Shown here piece after piece: positions 6,654 to 9,720 of a stretch of DNA of 9,720 nucleotides; the first letter of the stretch is position 1, and each line of letters begins with the position of its first letter. The translations under genes and the position numbers were made by a program. Below the pieces are notes generated by a model, which was not told the DNA's origin, ran no database searches, and saw nothing but the letters and a program-made list of their open reading frames with translations. Source of the stretch: Bacteroidales bacterium (GTDB lineage Bacteria > Bacteroidota > Bacteroidia > Bacteroidales > WCHB1-69); NCBI GenBank assembly GCA_017618435.1, contig JAFZUH010000062.1:1-9720 (forward strand). The letters are read 5' to 3'.

Positions 6654-6797
6654 AAATGGTTACGCTAAGAAACCATTTATATTAGTATGTTCTTAGCACT
6701 ACAAGCAAGAAAGGAGTAGATTTTATTCGCTGGATATTCATAGAAAAAGGAATCGCTATGGATGAAAAGCAAAAGAAAAAATGACAAAGGATTCCTT
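6654..6797 (+). ncRNA. Structured 5' leader: two predicted H-type pseudoknots in tandem
   Basis: First knot: AAATGGTT (6654-6661) pairs with AACCATTT (6671-6678), and the loop segment GCTAAGA (6664-6670) pairs with TCTTAGC (6691-6697). The linkers are 2, 0 and 12 bases, geometry allowed for a classical H-type pseudoknot. Second knot: ATTCATAG (6736-6743) pairs with CTATGGAT (6756-6763) with one G-U, and the loop segment AAGGAATC (6747-6754) pairs with GATTCCTT (6790-6797); linkers are 3, 1 and 26 bases. All other pairs are Watson-Crick. The leader ends 18 bases before the lipoprotein ATG in an A-rich, unpaired run. It matches no riboswitch class I can name. It could be a translational regulator, a 5'-end stabiliser or chance complementarity in A/T-rich DNA. 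Confidence 0.45.
6758..6784 (+). CDS. Possible 8-residue leader peptide (MDEKQKKK)
   Basis: This is a very short frame in the leader of the lipoprotein gene. It has one of the better Shine-Dalgarno sequences in the window: AAGGA (6747-6751), six bases before the ATG. That site forms part of the second stem of the second predicted pseudoknot, and the ATG lies in its first stem, so structure and translation would exclude each other. The stop is 31 bases before the lipoprotein start. The peptide is half lysine. It may be a regulatory leader peptide, or simply chance. Confidence 0.3.
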   Translation: MDEKQKKK

Positions 6798-6815
6798 CAA
6801 CTTTAAAAAAAACAA

Positions 6816-8024
6816 ATGAAAATGAAAAAAATATTAGTATTTGCAGCAGTGACAACATTAGTGATAGGATTCATGTTTGTCGCCTGCAAAAAAGAAGTTA
6901 ATATAGTCAAAGCAAACAAACAACATAAAGAATTTACTACTGAGGATTTAAAAAATTTTGAGTACTATTGTCCAGAAGATGTTGATGCAAATAACGGGTT
7001 ATTGTTGTTTAACGGGTACGTAAATAATATTTTTAATCCAATGCCAAATATGGAATTACAAGAAGCTGTTTGGTATATGGAAACATTTTTTAATGTTGGC
7101 ATTTGTGAAAAACAAGTACAATTTGTGAATGATGCATATTGTGAAACAATGAGTTTTGAATTCACTGTGTCCTTAGTGGATGATAACCTTTATATGCTTG
7201 ATGGTAGCGAACTTCAAGCACACTACAATAGTTTTTTGGAAGAAATAGTTGAAAGTGTTTTACCGAATTACGCTATTAATTTTGCAGATGTTTTTGTTAA
7301 AAATGTTGAAAACGATATGGTTACCATTGGTATAAATATTCTTTATGGAGAAAAATCAGACATTAACTATCAGAAGAGACGTAAATGTTTAGGACCAACG
7401 GATATTCTTATGTATCCATATTCACCTAATCCAACTTCCTTTTCTATAGGCTCTTTTATTTTAGCAGGCACTGGCTCATATAATTGGCTTGCCGATAGTG
7501 TGATAGTGGAGCATGTCAGTTATTGTCCTGATACATTAATGGAAAAAATACTGAATAGTAATTATATACATGTAGTTTCTAATATAATTGATTGTGGACT
7601 GACACGAACTTATTTTATCAATGGTTCCAATTATTGGCAATTCAGATGTGACGGAACAGGTACCGTTTCTGGCAATTGTCCTTGCAGTTTGTGGACAATT
7701 CATAAGCATGGAATATATAGTGAGTGTAGTATACAAGGAACACCTATATTAACTAAAGGAGAATATATGCAACATGCTTCAAAATATAGAGATACCTTAT
7801 ATAGTTATTGTTGCAATAATATTCCTCAAGACTATTCTCCCTTTTTAGCATATTGCGCTTATTTGTATTCATTCCCTGTTTCTAATTCCGTGCCATTGAT
7901 ATGTTGGCACATGTTTGGTATTCGTTATATTTGTATAGACCATGGAATGGCTCACTTGCCATGTGAAACTTATATATGTTATGAGCAAGCACGGGCAGAA
8001 GGTTATTTGGTATCGGTAATGTAA
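6816..8024 (+). CDS. Cysteine-rich lipoprotein of unknown function
   Basis: I do not recognise a named family. The 402-residue product starts with a lipoprotein signal peptide: KMKK, a hydrophobic core, then FVACKKE with C24 the likely lipidated residue. The N-terminal half (about 45-190) is acidic, with a segment MELQEAVWYMETFFN (79-93) followed by alternating strands (FEFTVSLVDDNLYMLDGSELQAHYNSFLEEIVESV) that resemble unnamed Bacteroidales exported proteins from memory only. The C-terminal half is rich in cysteine: 18 Cys in total including C24, most after residue 190, in contexts such as GNCPCSLW, YSYCCNN, LICWHMF, YICIDHG and YICYEQ. This suggests disulfides or a metal site on the cell surface or in the periplasm. 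The start is ATG 6816; ATG 6822 is equally possible. It follows the structured leader and lies 21 bases before the T9SS cargo gene, probably one transcript. Confidence 0.82.
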   Translation: MKMKKILVFAAVTTLVIGFMFVACKKEVNIVKANKQHKEFTTEDLKNFEYYCPEDVDANNGLLLFNGYVNNIFNPMPNMELQEAVWYMETFFNVGICEKQVQFVNDAYCETMSFEFTVSLVDDNLYMLDGSELQAHYNSFLEEIVESVLPNYAINFADVFVKNVENDMVTIGINILYGEKSDINYQKRRKCLGPTDILMYPYSPNPTSFSIGSFILAGTGSYNWLADSVIVEHVSYCPDTLMEKILNSNYIHVVSNIIDCGLTRTYFINGSNYWQFRCDGTGTVSGNCPCSLWTIHKHGIYSECSIQGTPILTKGEYMQHASKYRDTLYSYCCNNIPQDYSPFLAYCAYLYSFPVSNSVPLICWHMFGIRYICIDHGMAHLPCETYICYEQARAEGYLVSVM

Positions 8025-8045
8025 AATTTATTTAAACTGTTGATT

Positions 8046-9491
8046 ATGAAGAGTCCAAAAATTATAAGTATAATAGTTTTTATTATAGCATATTGTCATT
8101 GTATAATGGCTCAAGAAGGAGAAAGTTATAAAATTTTGAAATTTCCAAAAACAGAAAAATATACATATTGGAATTTTGATGTTATAGAAGCCAATAACCA
8201 ATATTATTTGCTGTGCGATAAAATTAAGTCCAGAAATGTAGGTGATGAATATACATATCGGGAAGCTGCGGTAATTATTTTGAATGAAAATTTAAACATT
8301 ATAAAGGAAGTAAATCTTTTTTCGGACAGTATTTATATGCCCAGAAAAATCTTTTTCATCAATAACATGTTTTATGTATTCGGAAATGCATATAGTAAGC
8401 CGTTTATGGCCAAATTTGACGAGAATTTCAATCTGTTGTCCCCAATATTTACTTATGCTTTAAATGATACTATAAACTATAATTATTGTGAAGTTATAAA
8501 TACTCATAATAATAATTTTCTCTGTTATTATGTACAAGAAGAGGAGGATTGTTATACCCGGCTATCTTTAATCGATACCAATAATTTCATACTGCAAGAT
8601 ACTGTCATTCCTATTAAAGGTCGTGTAGGAGGCTTGGCAGAAGATAATAATTATTATTATTTACAAAGCAGAGGATTCGGGCAACAAAACCTTATTCGTG
8701 TGCAAAAAGATGCTTTTCATGTTTACGATTATATTACTCAATGTGATTCGTTGTGGAGTTTTGTATCGTTAACAGATGCTATGATAATAGCTGCCAATAA
8801 TAATATAATTGCAACGGGAACAATACGTATGGATTGCGGATTTGCAGAAACAAACAACCATAGAATTATAGCTTTTTTTGATAGCACTATGCAAGTTAAA
8901 AATAAAACAGTTTTAGGACAACCATGCGTAGATGATGCCGGAATCAGTTGGGCGGCAGATTATATTACTCCTGATTCTGTTTATGGTATTTATATAAATT
9001 GCTATTATGATTCGGATAATCTTTTAAAATCTGTTAATATGCATATAACTAATTTTAGTTATGACGGAAATATTAACTTTGACCGAGAAATATTATTAAG
9101 GGAAGTTGTTAATATACCTATGTTCATATACGGGAGCAGGGCAACTTCAGACGGTGGAATTTTATTTTGTGGAATAATACAGGAAGAAAACGGGTTTTGC
9201 GGATATTTAATAAAGTACCATCCCACAAAGCAAGATGTTGGCATATCTATATCGCCTCTTATGGAAGAATGTTTGGTATATCCTAACCCCGCTCAATCAC
9301 AAATAACTATTGCCAATGCCGAAAATGCAGATATAGCAATATATAATCTTTTGGGACAAAAAATACTGGATAAACGAAATATTACTAAGAAGGAAACCAT
9401 TTCTGTTGAAAATTTGCATAATGGTATCTATTTATTGCAGATTCAACTTGGAAATATTATTGTAACCCGTAAAATACATATTGTACATTAA
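8046..9491 (+). CDS. T9SS-exported protein with C-terminal sorting domain, possible beta-propeller
   Basis: A 481-residue secreted protein. The N-terminal Sec signal peptide (MKSPKIISIIVFIIAYCHCIMA) probably ends at A22-Q23. The last 72 residues (410-481) are a type IX secretion C-terminal sorting domain: LVYPNPAQSQITIANAENADIAIYNLLGQKIL, then ISVENLHNGIYLLQIQLGNIIVTRKI. Such domains direct the protein through the outer membrane by T9SS, after which they are normally removed and the protein is attached to the surface or released. The middle (about 30-400) is Asn/Tyr/Ile-rich and built from strands recurring as N-N-x-x-Y/I-hydrophobic units (NNMFYVFGNA, NNYYYLQSRG, NNIIATGTI, DGGILFCGI), suggesting beta-propeller blades; this is inference and no enzymatic motif is seen. 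I chose ATG 8046 over an in-frame TTG at 8040. It is likely co-transcribed with the lipoprotein upstream. Confidence 0.88.
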   Translation: MKSPKIISIIVFIIAYCHCIMAQEGESYKILKFPKTEKYTYWNFDVIEANNQYYLLCDKIKSRNVGDEYTYREAAVIILNENLNIIKEVNLFSDSIYMPRKIFFINNMFYVFGNAYSKPFMAKFDENFNLLSPIFTYALNDTINYNYCEVINTHNNNFLCYYVQEEEDCYTRLSLIDTNNFILQDTVIPIKGRVGGLAEDNNYYYLQSRGFGQQNLIRVQKDAFHVYDYITQCDSLWSFVSLTDAMIIAANNNIIATGTIRMDCGFAETNNHRIIAFFDSTMQVKNKTVLGQPCVDDAGISWAADYITPDSVYGIYINCYYDSDNLLKSVNMHITNFSYDGNINFDREILLREVVNIPMFIYGSRATSDGGILFCGIIQEENGFCGYLIKYHPTKQDVGISISPLMEECLVYPNPAQSQITIANAENADIAIYNLLGQKILDKRNITKKETISVENLHNGIYLLQIQLGNIIVTRKIHIVH

Positions 9492-9550
9492 CCGATATAC
9501 TTATGGCCTAAATTCAACAAATAAATGCAACTTTATCACGAACAGAAATA

Positions 9551-9573
9551 GGATATTTCTAAAAATAGATAAA
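9551..9573 (+). repeat. 23-base direct repeat, copy 1
   Basis: The sequence GGATA-TT-TCTAAAAATAGATAAA matches 9678-9700 in 21 of 23 positions, with the last 16 bases identical. It ends 9 bases before the -33 element of the promoter at 9583, a position suited to an activator site. Confidence 0.7.
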
Positions 9574-9582
9574 GAAAGAAGG

Positions 9583-9611
9583 TTGTCGTGTTAAAAATTT
9601 GTTTAACTTTG
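9583..9611 (+). promoter_or_regulatory. Promoter of a gene beyond the right edge
   Basis: TTG (9583-9585), 18 bases, then TAACTTTG (9604-9611) followed by CA: the best match in the window to the Bacteroidota pattern TTG-N17-23-TAnnTTTG. Transcription would start near 9617 and run out of the window with a leader of at least 100 bases, since no ATG with a long open frame follows. Confidence 0.7.
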
Positions 9612-9677
9612 CAAAGTGAAAAAGTAAGCAGTTGAACTATTCACACCATAGCATAAAACGAATAAAACCTAACTTAT

Positions 9678-9700
9678 GGATACCTCTAAAAATAGATAAA
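9678..9700 (+). repeat. 23-base direct repeat, copy 2
   Basis: GGATA-CC-TCTAAAAATAGATAAA, the partner of 9551-9573, offset by 127 bases. It lies about 60 bases downstream of the predicted transcription start at 9617, inside the leader of the next gene. Confidence 0.7.
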
Positions 9701-9720
9701 AATTTAACAATCAAACAATA

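Noticed and set aside
6649..6719. Micro-frames MKNGYAKKPFILVCS (6649-6696) and MFLALQARKE (6687-6719) in the leader
   Set aside because: Neither has a ribosome-binding site, and the first would begin at or next to the predicted transcription start. The AAGGAG at 6711-6716 has no ATG or GTG at a usable distance.
6654..6797. A preQ1 or SAM-II riboswitch, which are also H-type pseudoknots
   Set aside because: Stem lengths and loop sequences do not fit what I know of those classes, and the downstream genes have no link to queuosine or methionine metabolism.

Overview
The window looks like a chromosomal segment of an anaerobic member of the Bacteroidota, most likely Bacteroidales. The evidence is a pyruvate:ferredoxin oxidoreductase start, Bacteroidota-type -7 promoter boxes (TAnnTTTG) before most transcription units, A-rich start regions with little Shine-Dalgarno, several lipoproteins, and a protein ending in a type IX secretion (T9SS) C-terminal sorting domain. 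No tRNA, rRNA, CRISPR array or transposase gene is visible, and no gene-free stretch exceeds 300 bases.

Left part (1-1514, minus strand): the N-terminal third of a truncated intergenic-flanked set begins with the start of nifJ (365 to 1, running off the window), then an A+T-rich spacer, then a stand-alone YD/RHS-like repeat protein with no signal peptide (1514 to 606). A divergent promoter region (1515-1718) holds a -7 box on each side and a GC-rich inverted repeat between them.

Centre (1719-4976, plus strand): a compact operon of four genes: a DHH/DHHA1 phosphoesterase of the NrnA type, overlapping a GldI-like FKBP lipoprotein, followed by two paralogous two-domain FKBP lipoproteins. The prolyl isomerase active site is degraded in the first, nearly intact in the second and intact in the third. 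A strong intrinsic terminator closes the operon 18 bases before the start of a sodium:solute symporter (5033-6547), for which no separate promoter is obvious.

Right part (6548-9720, plus strand): a promoter at 6637 drives a leader of about 165 bases with two predicted H-type pseudoknots in tandem, the second burying the ribosome-binding site of an 8-residue lysine-rich leader peptide. Downstream lie a cysteine-rich lipoprotein of unknown function and, 21 bases later, a T9SS-exported protein that may fold as a beta-propeller. Both genes look more A+T-rich than the central operon and seem accessory. The window ends with a good promoter (9583-9611) for a gene beyond the edge, bracketed by a 23-base direct repeat.

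The best candidate for something undescribed is the structured leader at 6650-6815 together with the exported protein pair behind it. The pseudoknots were found by reading complementarity by eye and have not been folded or compared with relatives.
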